Part shown: positions 32,121 through 43,510 of the stretch, one piece after another | Layout: the number at the start of each line of letters is the position of its first letter | How positions within the stretch are numbered: the stretch's first letter is position 1 | DNA from: Ischnura elegans | Taxonomy: Eukaryota; Arthropoda; Insecta; Odonata; Coenagrionidae | Reading direction: 5' to 3' | Length of the DNA: 64,000 nucleotides | Assembly (NCBI RefSeq): GCF_921293095.1 | Contig: NW_025791658.1 | Location: 8,184,001 to 8,248,000 of the forward strand | The notes under the pieces: generated by a model | What the model was told of the DNA's origin: nothing | Databases searched by the model: none | The model's input: the letters and a program-made list of their open reading frames with translations, nothing else | Made by a program: the position numbers and the translations under genes

Positions 32121-32618
32121 TTAAACCAAATTGAGCAGGAGCAATTGCGGAATGTGGTAGAGATAAGAGGTATTCCTACGTCTGACGTTGAAGTTGTTGA
32201 TTCCCTCGTTATTGCAACGGGATTATCTTTGGGGTTAAAAGTTGATATCAATGATATTGACTATGCATTCCGCGTTGGTAGTCGCTCAGCGGATAACTCA
32301 AGCCGTGCAATTTTAGTACGCTTCATGAGGTCCCGTGTTGCAGAGGAATTTGTCCAGCTACGTAAAAGGAAAAGAAATTTATACTTGAAGGACTTAGATG
32401 TGCCCCACTTGAAGCCCTATTCACTGAATCCCCTCATCTACGTAAATGAATCATTGACCCCACTTAACAGAAAACTACACAGCATAGCCCGCAGCCTAAG
32501 AAAGGAGGGTAAAATCAAGTTTGTCTGGATAAGAAATGGAAAAGTGTATGCAAGAAAAAGTGAAGGTGCCGATCGAGTCCAGGTGAACACCGAAGAAGAC
32601 CTACAGAGGGTCAAATAG
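32121..32618 (+). pseudogene. LINE ORF1, C-terminal part (RRM-like domain)
   Basis: This continues ORF1 after the piggyBac: VVEIRGIPTSDVEVVDSL, DINDIDYAFRVGSRS, RAILVRFMRSRVAEEF, LIYVNESLTPLNRKLHSIAR and KFVWIRNGKVYARKSEG. These match the RRM-like and C-terminal nucleic-acid-binding region of LINE ORF1 proteins. It ends at a TAG at 32616-32618, beyond which the same frame stays open into ORF2. Confidence 0.82.
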
Positions 32619-35504
32619 GATACGTGTGCACGTTTAAACTCTGAAATCAACACATTACCTTTAAGCACCAAAGCTACTGTTGTACGCGAGCCACAAAAAC
32701 TTAGTGTATGTCATGTTAATGCTCAATCTTTATTTGCGCACATTGATGAATTTAGACATTATTTTTATGCAAAAAGTTATCATTTAATTGGAATATCCGA
32801 AACCTGGCTGAAAGAACACATAAACAATAATATGGTGAACCTCCAAAATTATCAGTTAATTCGGAATGATCGACTCGATAGAGTTGGTGGTGGTGTGGCT
32901 GCGTATATCCATGATCGCTTTAATTGTAAAGTCCTTGAAAAGTCCGATGGTACTCCTCGAAAACCTGAATTAATGTTTATTGATGTCTCTAATGCTAATG
33001 GCAAGTTATTGTTTGTAGTCATGTATAGACCACCAAATAGTTGCTATGCATGTGATGATTTTGAAACCTTAATATGTAAGTACATACCTATGTATAAAAA
33101 TGTCATTATTTGTGGGGATTTCAACATTGATGTGCTTAAAGATACACGTAAGAGTGCTTATCTTAAGAATTTGTTGTTTAGCTATAATCTTCATCTGCCT
33201 TCTTTTCAAGCCACACATATTCTGGAATCAAGTCAGACTTTGCTTGACCTAATCATTGTTGACGATGCCAGAAAAGTGGATGACTTTGGTCAAGAATCTG
33301 TGAACTTTCTATCAGAGCATGACTTAGTGTATGTGAACTATATTTTCAACCCGACACCATATAAACCTCCTGAAATCTGTTTCCGGGATTTGGCTAAACT
33401 TGATTACGTTATGTTTGAAATGGACTGGAACGGTCTATCATGGGAGGATTTCTTTTTAACGCGTGATGTCAATGAAAAAGTGGCAATATTCAATTCCCAC
33501 CTTACTTGTCTTTTAGATAGACACGCCCCCATTAAAAAAATAAAATTAAGACGTAACCCATGTCCCTGGCTCTCTCAAGAAATACAAAACGCCATGAGTC
33601 ACAGAGATTCTTTACGTAGGCACTTTCGAAGAACTCGGTCCTCTCAAAAATACAATGAATATAAAGTCTCCCGAAATAAAGTGAAGCAAATGCAGCATAA
33701 TGCAAAAGTTAACTACTTCTTTTCTTGCTTATCAGATAAAGATGACGCTCGTTCTCTGTGGCAAGAAATTAAAAGATTGGGTCTGGGAAATTCCAGAAAT
33801 GAACCCACCAATATTAATTTCCCCCTCAATGAGCTTAATACCTATTTTCTAAATAGCTCCACATCGTCTGATTGTATGGACGAGGAAGAGCGTCTCGATG
33901 TCAATACTTGCATTGAGCGTGAATTTAGCGATGAAAATCTTTATTTCCCTCATTTTACCCCCGATCTACTATTAAAATACATTTCAATGGTAAATTCAAA
34001 CTCTTCGGGAGTAGATGAAATCAGTATTAAGGTAATAAAAAAGATTCTTCATCTAGCTCTTCCAATTTTGCTTTCAATTTATAATTGCTCGTTAGATTAC
34101 TCTAACTTCCCCTCCTTGTGGAAATCTGCTCTCATTCAACCAATTAAAAAGAAGCCCAATCCTGTAGAAATGTCTGACTACCGTCCTATTGCAATACTGT
34201 GTGCCTTATCAAAACCTCTTGAAAGATTCGTGTTTAATTGTGCTACTGAACATCTGTCTAAACATAATTTTTTAAATAATTTTCAATCTGGGTTTCGCAA
34301 AGGTTATAGTACTCAAACAGCATTGATTAAAATAACAGATGACATAAGACTTTCAATGGATAAGCAGAAAATAACAATATTGGTACTCTTCGACTTTAGT
34401 AAAGCTTTTGATTGTGTTAACCATAATATACTTTTAAAAAGACTATCTAATTTGAAAATATCTACTTCTGTTTTACAATGGTTCCGTTCTTACTTGAGTC
34501 AACGTTTCCAGGCGGTGAATGATCGGAAAAACAATGTACATTCTGAATTACTCCCTGTCGAACATGGGGTCCCCCAAGGGTCAATACTGGGGCCATTGCT
34601 CTTTGTCATTTACATTCAGGACCTCCCAAATAAGATACGTCATTGTAAGTACCATCTATATGCTGATGACTTGCAGATCTATATTGACTGCGATCGCAAT
34701 GCGATCTCTAGCGCCATTGCACAAGTTAACGAAGACATCTCAATTATATGTAAATGGGCGTCTAAAAATTGTCTGAAACTAAACTCACAGAAAACAAAGA
34801 GCATTATAATAGGCAGTGCCAATGTCTTGTCTTCCATAAACATCGGCTTACTGCCTAAAATTCAAGTTAATGACGTAGAAATAGATTATTCTGAAAAGGT
34901 TAAAAATTTAGGCGTTATTCTAAATAAAACACTAACTTGGGACGAACACATAGCATGCATTTCTAATAAGGTAATTAAATCTTTGCACCAGTTAAAATGC
35001 TTCCGTAACCTAATGCCAATACCATTGAGACTCAAACTAGCGAATGCTTTGTTGATTCCTCATATTGATTACTGTTCTTTGGTGATGTCGAATATTAATA
35101 AATGATAGATATCTAAATTACAGAAAATACAAAATTGTATCTTGCGTTATGTGTGTAACATTGGATATTATGAGCATGTCACTCCATATTATAAGGAATT
35201 AAAAATTTTAAAAATTGAAAAAAGAAGAAAATTTCAAATGGGTCTATTTATGTATAAACTTTTAAAAACTGAAACTCCTTGTTACATTTTCCAGCCTTAC
35301 ATAGATAACTTTATGAAAAAAACAAGATTTACAAGAAATAAAAATAAATTAATTGTACCTATTCATAAAACAACCATGTACCAAAATTCATTCTATATTA
35401 ATTCATGTCATGTATGAAATTCGATTCCTCAAGAGTTAAAAAATATCTCAACATTCAATAATTTCAAAAAGTCTTTGTTTTCTTTTTATTTTTATGATAC
35501 CTAA
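32619..35504 (+). pseudogene. LINE ORF2: APE endonuclease and reverse transcriptase
   Basis: The frame follows directly after the ORF1 TAG with no stop until 35103. Endonuclease motifs: HVNAQSLF, GISETWLKE, VVMYRPPNS, ICGDFNID, FLSEHDLVYV. Reverse transcriptase motifs: SDYRPIAILCALSKPLE, FQSGFRKGYST, LFDFSKAFDCVNHNILL, HGVPQGSILGPLLFVIY and YADDLQIYID (about 34659), with both catalytic aspartates kept. The C-terminal part is broken by TGA and TAG at 35103-35108 and a TGA at 35415, the latter where a conserved tryptophan before NSIP would sit. The first methionine in frame (32832) is inside the endonuclease, so the true start is upstream or comes by readthrough or restart at the TAG. The natural product nicks DNA and copies its RNA in the nucleus. 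Confidence 0.88.
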
Positions 35505-35819
35505 ATTATATAAGCGTCTGCAACTTGCAATTTTTGGGATTGTATGTTTTTTGTATGGTTTTTGATTTTGTTTCATGTCTTTGGAAATCTGTATACAGGT
35601 GGTTGTTTGAGTTGGTTGGTTGAGTGTTTCATGATTTCTTCTTTTTTTTATGTTAACCTTCTCAGCCTGAGTGTTTATGATTATGTATTAATTTAGGCTC
35701 CAAAGGAAAGGATTCCTAGAGCCAATAAAGTTTATTTATTTATTTATTTAACCCTCAACTACTTGCGCAGTTTTTGACACGTTAGTAGAAGAGTGGGAAT
35801 ATACAAGATCACCAAATTA

Positions 35820-36045
35820 TTTATTTAATTTCTTAGAAAGTATTTAACAAACCTTTTCGTAAATATTTCCAGTGGTGCACTGTCTTTTACATGTTTCGGC
35901 AAACCGTTCCACAGCTTTGAGGCGACAACAGTAAATGACTTCTGAACTGCAGCTGTGCGGAACTGTGGGGAATACAAAATACTGGATAACGGATATTTAT
36001 ATTCCTGATGATGCATTCCATCAAATTCATTACTTTTCAATACTA
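35820..36045 (-). pseudogene. LINE RT C-terminal fragment
   Basis: The minus strand encodes SFTVVASKLWNGLPKHVKDS, then EIFTKRFVKYFL, the ending typical of CR1/Jockey-group ORF2 proteins (lWN.LP..ik..s...Fk..l). Only about 70 codons remain. It lies between the tail of one LINE and the 5' truncation point of the next. Confidence 0.65.
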
Positions 36046-36060
36046 TTCCTCGTTTACAAA

Positions 36061-36990
36061 CATTATACTATGTTGTTAATTATATATATTAATGATCTCT
36101 GCTCCCACATTAGCAGTAAAATACGTTAATTTGCTGACGACGCTGTCATCTATCGCGAATTTAGTGATCACTCTGACTATGAAATTCTATCATCGGACTT
36201 AAACAACGTTCATTTGTGGAGCCAAGAGAGGGGACTCGAACTTAATCTGAGCAAATGCATGGCGGTACATTTATTGCAGAATTCGTCCCACTCTAACCAT
36301 GTTTATGCAGTGTATGGCATTAACATAAAGGCAACAGACGAAGTGAAGAACCTAGGAATTACGATAACCTCGAACCTCACGTGGGGAACACATACAAAGA
36401 ATATTTGCGGCATAACCCTAAAGAAATTAGGATTCGTCAAGCGTATTGCGGGAAGATTTTCGGATGAGAAAGTAAAAGAAAGGTACTATTTCGCTCTCGT
36501 CCGACTTCACCTTGAATATGCAGCGAGCGTATGGGATCCGGTGCAGAAAGACTTATTCCGCGAACTTAATAAAATACGAAGGAAGGCTGCGCGTTTTGTC
36601 AGAAACCGCTACGGGCGTACATTCAAAGTTAATCAGATGTTAAGCGAATTAGGCTGGGAGCCGCAGGAGACTCGGAGGCTGCGCGCTAGGCTTAGATTGC
36701 TTGAACGATTGAGAACGGATATCTTTAAGAGCGACACGGAGAACATTATATTAGAGCCGCACTATATTTCCAGGTCCGATAGAAGCGATAAATTAAGAGA
36801 GATCTTTTGCCGCACGGATAGATATGGGAATTCGTTTTTCCCCCGAACCATAAAGGACTTTAATAAACGCTAGTCTCAACCTCGTTAGAGAACTTCATTT
36901 TTTTATTAGCTCTAAACGGCTGGTGTCCTAACACCCCCTGCCGCACGCCTTTTAGGTGGCTTACGGGGTATTATGTAGACGTAGATATGC
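36061..36990 (+). pseudogene. CR1/Jockey-like LINE, family C, copy 2
   Basis: 5'-truncated at the RT motif IYINDL. It continues as SSKIR, a TAA stop, then FADDAVIYREFSDHSD, and an open frame 36214-36873 with SKCMAVHLLQNSS, VKNLGITITSNLTW, LVRLHLEYAASVWDPVQK and KIRRKAARFV, ending SFFPRTIKDFNKR. The 3' UTR holds the GTGTCCTAACACCCCCTGCC block and ends GGGGTATTATGTAGACGTAG. Catalytic FADD is kept, but the frame upstream of it is gone. It defines the family to which the fragments at 655 and 4850 belong. Confidence 0.85.
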
Positions 36991-36999
36991 TACAACATA

Positions 37000-37930
37000 A
37001 TGGAAAATAGTAAATCGCATTACACTTATCGCCGTGCCGCGGACATTGTTGAAAGCTGATTAAAATGATACCAAAAAGGCAACAACAGAGCCTTGCCTTG
37101 CATGGGATGGAATCAAGCCTCTATGCAGACCCCTTGGTCATGTGAACGGGATTAGAAAAAAAATATACGAGGAAAACAAAAAGGGAGCGAAATTAATTCG
37201 AGGAAAAAAATTAACTCTGGGTCCAGATGAAGGGGGGTCGAAGGGATCTGGGAAGCGAAGACTGAAAAAAAAGTTGAAGGTTTACCCGCGAAGCAATTAC
37301 GACCGCCATTATCGATCCGTTTATTTAATGGGATGTGTTTTCTTTCGTTTCTCGTCCGAAATGAGAACATAACACAATCGACCTCCCTCAATCCCTCGAC
37401 AATTTCACGAACGAAATTATGAAAAAAAATATAATTAAGAATTAAAAAAAACGAGCGTCGAGGGATGTCTTGAGGAAATGAATTTGAACCTTTTTCCTCG
37501 TGTTATATCTCGGAAAGGATATTGAAACTCACGTAATTGGAATTAATTGCATCCAATCTCTCGTGTCGGATAGGTGTTCCTGTTGAACACATGGAGGTAT
37601 AAAGAACCGGTTTTTCAGAAACGAAATTTTCTCCAAATAAGTGGCTCGCAGGAACACCTTCTTTTGTCTTCATATATTGGCCTTCGATCATGTAAACAGT
37701 TCATCTACATCGCAGATTTTTTAGTTACTGCAAGCAAAAAATAAGTATGAATAAGTATTGTAAAAAGGCCAAAGATTGATTGTTATCCCATGATAATATA
37801 AATGTTCTTTTTTGATGTGTTTGTGAATAATATACATATTATTCTATATTATTTTTATATTTTTGTGAAAGGAAAAGGAAAATTGTGTTCTGTCCATATA
37901 TTATACTTTGTTCTTGTTTATTGTAAGTTA
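37000..37930. other. AT-rich DNA, nothing recognised
   Basis: No coding family, terminal repeat or structured RNA recognised. Confidence 0.45.

Positions 37931-37936
<6 letters not shown>

Positions 37937-38001
<65 letters not shown>
37937..38001. repeat. (TA)n microsatellite
   Basis: About 32 uninterrupted TA dinucleotides followed by CACACG. A shorter TA run lies at 38036-38048. Length is likely polymorphic and prone to assembly error. Confidence 0.95.
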
Positions 38002-38005
<4 letters not shown>

Positions 38006-38261
38006 GTTTGAAAAAAACTCACACGAGCATTTTAAATATATATATATATGTTTCATAGTGATAATGTTTCAAAAAATTATACATACTTTCTTTTTGTTTT
38101 CTGGTCAGCCTTGACAATAATTTTTTAATATGGTAGTTTCCGTGCTGGTTTTTTTTATTTTAACCACTGAAGTTACCTAAAGCTCCATTAATTTTGTGCT
38201 GTTAAAAAAAGTGTACATTCAAGGCTGGAGTAATAAATTCATTCATTCAAAAATTATTTCT

Positions 38262-38400
38262 TAGCGTAATCAGCTCCGATATACTTAAAGTGACTCTAGG
38301 TGTCCCACAAGGAAGAGTAATCGGCCTCCTTTTGTTAATAGTATAAATTATTTTCCTCTAGCCCACAAATAGCAGTAAAAAAAACCTCTCTTTACCGAAT
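38262..38400 (+). pseudogene. LINE RT fragment with the VPQG motif
   Basis: The plus strand reads VTLGVPQGRVIGLLLLIV, the RT motif GVPQGSVLGPLLF with changes, and then a stop and INYFPL, resembling the YINDL that follows in LINEs. About 35 codons. It could belong to family C, which has the same following ISSKIR region. Confidence 0.6.
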
Positions 38401-38406
38401 AATATA

Positions 38407-39227
38407 GAGCAATTCCACGTAAATGTCATACTGACTGGTTAAATAAAAAAAAGTGGTTGGAGGCTCTGATATGGATCAAAATTTGTGCCATGAAGTCTAG
38501 ACTTTCGTTATTAAGTACTGACACTAGCATGAGTCGCGTGTGTCCCTGAAAAGAGAATTTTTTTATGTGCTACCAAAGTTTTTCGCCACATACTAAATTT
38601 AATGAGTCATCTACGCGCAAAAAACATCAGTTTCGCTAATTGATTTTTATGGCCACTGTATTTATAAACTTTTTTCTATTTTGAGGTTCGTTCATTATTT
38701 TGAATGATTTTAAGGGTGTTTGCACAAATTTGTTTTGTTTATTTTGAATTAAAGAAGTTATTTTGTCAATTTTTTTGGCAGTGAATAATTTATACCAGAA
38801 GGGAATCACAAAAGTCAGTCCATGACATTTCTTGTCATTCCGTGACGATGCTTTTCAAGAGGAATTACTCCTCTGTAAAATCAGTAATTGTAATGGGCTT
38901 TGCAGGATTATGAAACTTGCATTTGGTGTTCTGAGATGTATTTTACTGAAAGTCTGATCACTCTTTGTTTCAGAGCAAACCTTAGAGGTTTTACTCTGAG
39001 CTGCAAGTTCGTTTCATTTTTGTCAGTCCGTGACAGTGAATTTTAAGTCACGTAAGTCTTGTATTTTTCAAGACAAAGTAGCGTATCAACCAAAGTAAAA
39101 CTTCACACCATTGTGCAGCAATTTGAAAGTTGAAAAAGTTTTGTATTTCAGTCCGTTCGCGTTACGTGTGTTCTTAAAAGTTCAAAAACGCATTGTAACG
39201 GTCAGTCCGTGACGCGTGGAATCGCCC
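38407..39227. mobile_element. Unclassified TIR element H, 821 bp, non-coding
   Basis: The left end GAGCAATTCCACG, with CTGAC about 17 bases further in, and the right end (reverse complement GGGCGATTCCACGCGTCACGG, then ACTGAC) are inverted repeats. TATA, or just TA, flanks both sides (38403-38406 and 39228-39231). The word CAGTCCGTGAC or near matches recur in direct orientation at about 38816, 39024, 39151 and 39202. No ORF. Superfamily unknown. Confidence 0.65.
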
Positions 39228-39310
39228 TATAGCAAAATTTTCCAGCCTCGATGGCGTCAAGCCTAGGTCGGTTTGGATTGGTGAGGATAGAGTTCAACCC
39301 AGATAAATCC

Positions 39311-40477
39311 CCCAGTCAATATGCACAACAATTATGGCCACAATGTGTCCATACTGTGGCCGTACTGTGTCAAGGCATTATGGCCATAATGGGTTGCCAT
39401 TATGGCGCCATAATGGTTTTGACCCTCGGCCACACTGTGGCCAAAGTGTGGCTAGCCATGATGTGGCTTTAGTGTGGATAGCCATACTGTGGCCACATTT
39501 TGGCTAGCCAAAATGCTCCACCACTAATATATTAATACTTATATATGTAATAATTCCTTCTTACTAGTATTATTGTACCTCCTTCAATCCTAGCTATGCC
39601 CATCAACGCAAAAATAATGATTTTTTGGTAAATTAAATGCGAACCAAAAATTTTGAATAAACACTAAAAATTTTAATTTACCATCAATTGAAATAATAAA
39701 TATGATAAAATGCCCTCTGTTTGGCACCCCATACCCACAAGTAGCACTTTGCGGTATAGAGTATCAGACAGGTAAATGCAAAGAAAAGTACCTACTTAGT
39801 AAATGATGTTTGTAAGTACTTTATTATTGCAATACATGCACCATAAATAACATGATATAACCATTAATGTTCGTCTAGGTTAGCTACTAAAAAAACAAAA
39901 CAACATTGCAGATAAGCTAGTATTGCAATAATGCCTTGGATTTGAGACAGGAACATGTTACAAATCCACCTCCAGATATTTTAGCTAGGCCTATGGACCA
40001 ATTTGTAACAGGCAAAATCACATGTTTAGTCATTACAACATTTACGGTTGCCTATCTAATCTTCCCCTCATTTAAACATCACAGTAGGTACTCACAGTAA
40101 ACTCATGGAAAGACGCCGAAATAGATTAAATCAATAAATAACGAGGAAGTCTTTTCTATTGAAATAAATATACATTCTTCTTTCTTTAACACACTTTTTT
40201 TAGGTATATCAATGAAATCAACCAACTCTCATTTTGATAACTTATCAACTAGTCCGTATCTATAGCAACCGTAAACAAACTTTATCACCTGTGGCCGCTG
40301 TGACTTTCCAAAGTGTGGTCATAGTTGCATATGTGTATGGCAAGCCACACTATGGCTTGCAGCATGACAACCACAGTCTGGCCATAGTATGGCAAGCTGT
40401 GGCTAGCCATACTAATAGTTGCCACAGGTAAACCACACTTCGGCCGCACTGTGGCCATAATTGTTGTGTTGACTGGG
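39311..40477. mobile_element. Unclassified TIR element F with dense subterminal words
   Basis: The left end CCCAGTCAATATGCACAACA and the right end (reverse complement CCCAGTCAACACAACAATTA) are inverted repeats that share ACAACAATTATGGCCACA after a small gap. The outer 200 bp on each side is packed with TGTGGCC, TATGGCC and TGTGGCT words in both orientations. The 700-bp core is AT-rich without an ORF. No target duplication is clear. Confidence 0.72.
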
Positions 40478-40479
40478 CC

Positions 40480-41395
40480 TTACATTCACTCAGTGGTTCA
40501 ACCTGAAATTTGTTTTGGATCCATTGCAGGGCGTGATAATTCCTAAAATTCCAGGGCGTAAAATTTCCTAAGTGGAGGACTTACCCGATTTGGTGGGTAC
40601 ACCATGAGCACAAGGCTGGACAGTGTTCCATGAATAAGTGTTTGAGAAAACGAATTTGAAATTTATTTGCAATTTTTATTTCAAATACATTTCTTCCAAT
40701 CTTCACATTTTTTACAATTTAAAAGAAAAAAATATTTTTCATCAGCAGCTCTGTTAACACTTTTGTAACATTATGCTAAACAGAGATTACTTCGTTCTTG
40801 TTAGAATCATTTTTTGAATGTTTGAAACTATCCATATCAAGGCAGCTGATATTTTTATATAAGATCACTTAGTTTCCAAACAATTGTATTTTTTACTTTA
40901 AATGGTACTTCAAGTACAATTATGTAGTATGTTTTTTCAAATACACAAATAAAACGTGTAATGTACACAAATAAAATGTAAATTAATAAATAGGTATCTA
41001 TTAATAATATTTATTGTTCCACACAAATATAGATTTGAAGAATTACATGGGTATAGGAACATAGGTACCCCTTTGTAGTTAATGCTCCACTTTGGGGTTA
41101 CCGACTCGTTCTTCAGTAATTGGTAAGTATAATGTAAATACATTGGAGAGGGATTATGTACTTTACTTTTCAAATACATATGGAGCGGTATTTTGTATTT
41201 CAAATACATTTACTACAGTGGTTTATTCCCGCACGGGCGAAAACGTGTAATGTGGAAGGAGCTTCATTCCACCCAAATTTCTGACTGCTGCACACGAAAT
41301 CCAGCAGGATAAGCACGAACTCGATCTCCTTGACTTTATGATGCATCCAAATATTTCCAAGGACTGCCGCTACCACGAGTGAGGGCACTACCTAC
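40480..41395. other. AT-rich DNA with recurring TTTCAAATACA words
   Basis: The word TTTCAAATACA recurs at about 40680, 40934, 41167 and 41192. This may mark a decayed element, but no ends were found. No coding motif. Confidence 0.35.
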
Positions 41396-41632
41396 CAGTG
41401 CCGTCGTTCCAGGCTTCGGGGAGGCTGCTAGTAGTTTTTCCGATTGCCCCCTCCAGGCATAGGGACGCCACCGGACGGGAAAGCAATGGCGCCATACTCA
41501 AGAGCCAGTGTCAGTGCCAAGGAGGTTGTAAACACACTGGAGGTGCTGTATTCGCGTTTTAAGCGTGGACAGGATTCCGCCATCTTGGTTCAAACATTTT
41601 CGGACTTAGTCTCAAACAGCGTACGTATATAA
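41396..41632 (+). other. Open segment of unknown nature, partly repeated
   Basis: An open frame (41444-41632) reads SAKEVVNTLEVLYSRFKRG and ends next to AACAGCGTACGTAT, which resembles a splice donor. The part AAGGAGGTTGTAAACACACT recurs inverted at about 42195-42225 as AAGGAGGTTGTAAATACACT, so at least that piece is a repeat. Could be an exon or a TE fragment; not recognised. Confidence 0.3.
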
Positions 41633-41639
41633 TCAAGTA

Positions 41640-43110
41640 TTCTATTTCTTATATCGTCTCTGATTTGTATAATTAAAATGCAAAAATCACTTATCGATTG
41701 TCGTAAGAGTTTTCCGACTTCCTCATACTACCGTGTATATTGAACTGTCCATATAGTCATATCGCGGTGATAATATATAGCCGTGAACATACTTTCGTAC
41801 TAATATTGCGATCGGTCGGCTATCCTAAGATTTCCATTGGCTGTAATCTTATTAATAACCATTAGAAGTGAAGGAGAATGGATATTTTACACTAATAAAA
41901 CGTTATTTTCGGCAAAGCTAGTTGCACAGCGGTACCGTGGTGATTGACAAAAATATTTACTTGGGAAAAGATATTCGAGGCATATTTTCACGAAGCCTTC
42001 CCATAATTATAGAAAAAGAGTTTACTGTGCTCGTTTGCGATATTTTATTTTAACGGAACAACGATCGAATGTTTCACCAAATAGTTAGCATTGACTCTTA
42101 TGGTATTATAAATTTTTGGTCAGAAATGGTATCTACCCAAGCACACCTATTCCCGCCACACCGCGCTCAACGCTTGGAACCAGTTATGCCCCCTTTAGTG
42201 TATTTACAACCTCCTTGATCAGTGCCAAGAACATTTCATGAGGACTGTTATCTCCGTGCGCTTCCGATCGTAATTTTCCCAAACTTTTGTCGCAAGTATG
42301 AGGGTAAGATTGCTTAAACAATTGAGAATGGATATATTTAGGACATAACATAACATTAGAGCCCCACATACGCGGAGAACATGATATTAGAGCCCCACTA
42401 TATTTTCTGCAGAGGGTCGTTTCGCTGAAGGATACTACACCCTTATCCTCATGTTTTTTTACCACAAACAGAAATCTTTTTTACATAAAATTTTCACATA
42501 TAGTCTTTTATATTTTTGACAATTCACAAATTCCGTGTATTGAATATCCATTTCATTGTAAACGTTCGCCTAAAATTTTAATATGTTTGCATTGACAATA
42601 TGGAGAGGTTTGGTGTAAGAGGGGGCTTCCTAGTCTCAACCTGGTCCGAAAAAAGCATTATATTGTTATTATAATTTCTAGGTCCGAAAGAATTTATAAA
42701 TTGGAAGAGATGTTTTGCCGAACGCATATAACATGATATAAGAGCTATACAGGTACATATCTATTGAGAGTTATATCTAATATCTTGTTTAATATTCATT
42801 TTATTCTAACATCCTAGCGGTTACCATAGGTTTTAGGCCGCCTCGCAGTCATTTTGCCATTACCTATTATAGGAGCTAAGTGAGAGTCTCATCGAAAACT
42901 AAAGATTACTCAGGAAGAAATGGGTTTACGTAATCAGTGTGAGCCAGGATGCTTTTGCGGAAATTCATCTACGAAGGGGAATAATAAACTTCAGGGTTAG
43001 TAGATCAGGAGTTTGTTTAAAGACAATGTAAGTACACGTGAGTCATTATCGTCCGCCATTGCGATTGCATGAAAATTTGAACTTATTTTTATCCTAATTT
43101 CGAGCGTTAA
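41640..43110. other. Unassigned DNA
   Basis: No family motif recognised apart from the short repeat at 42195-42225. Around 42350-42410 the phrases ACATTAGAGCCCCACAT and ATATTAGAGCCCCACTATATTT repeat in tandem. They resemble the LEPHYIS coding region of LINE family C (ATATTAGAGCCGCACTATATTTC), so a decayed family C scrap is likely. Confidence 0.4.
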
Positions 43111-43114
43111 GTCA

Positions 43115-43510
43115 CACTAACTTCTATATTATTTCTACTGTATAGATACCTCTTTCTCAACTTTTACGCAACCAAACTCTACAAATGAGGTACCAAAATG
43201 CACAGAATTTATCAGAGAACATGCGACGGCATATCTCACTTCCTAAATATTGCTATTGTTTCCTAAAGTTGATTTTTAAGTAATAAAAAAAACAAAACCG
43301 GTAAATATTCCTGAAGTAAACGGCACACAAACTGATACATTTGTTCATTTGCAACAATATCACGCATTCTTTAAATAACTTTTATCAAAATGCGGCTGAT
43401 TCCACATTCAAGTCTCCTGTTGATACGTAAGTATGAGTCATTATGTGCGTTCAACAGAGGATAGTGTAATTACTTCCAAAGAGTGTTGTGTTTAAAGAGG
43501 TCCTCTGACC
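43115..43510 (-). repeat. Unclassified interspersed repeat X, copy 3
   Basis: The inverted full-length match to 8245-8640, including AGATACCTCTTTCTCAAC, TGAGGTACCAAAATGCAC, TGCGGCTGATTCCACATTC and GAGGTCCTCTG. No ORF, no TIR. Confidence 0.65.

Larger units (their letters stand above)
28146..35750 (+). mobile_element. CR1-like LINE, nearly full length, split by piggyBac
   Basis: Layout: a 5' region of about 480 bp with no clear start; ORF1 (28629-29102 and 32121-32618) interrupted by a piggyBac element at 29104-32120; ORF2 (32619-35504) with endonuclease and reverse transcriptase; and a short 3' UTR with AATAAA at 35724 and a (TTTA)n tail at about 35731-35750. Removing the piggyBac leaves about 4.6 kb, a normal size for this LINE group. 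Three stops lie in the C-terminal part of ORF2. Assignment to the CR1/Jockey group rests on an ORF1 PHD-like finger, the RT motifs and the microsatellite tail. Confidence 0.85.

Noticed and set aside
37802..38011. Open frame ending in an isoleucine-tyrosine repeat
   Set aside because: It is a translation of the TA microsatellite.
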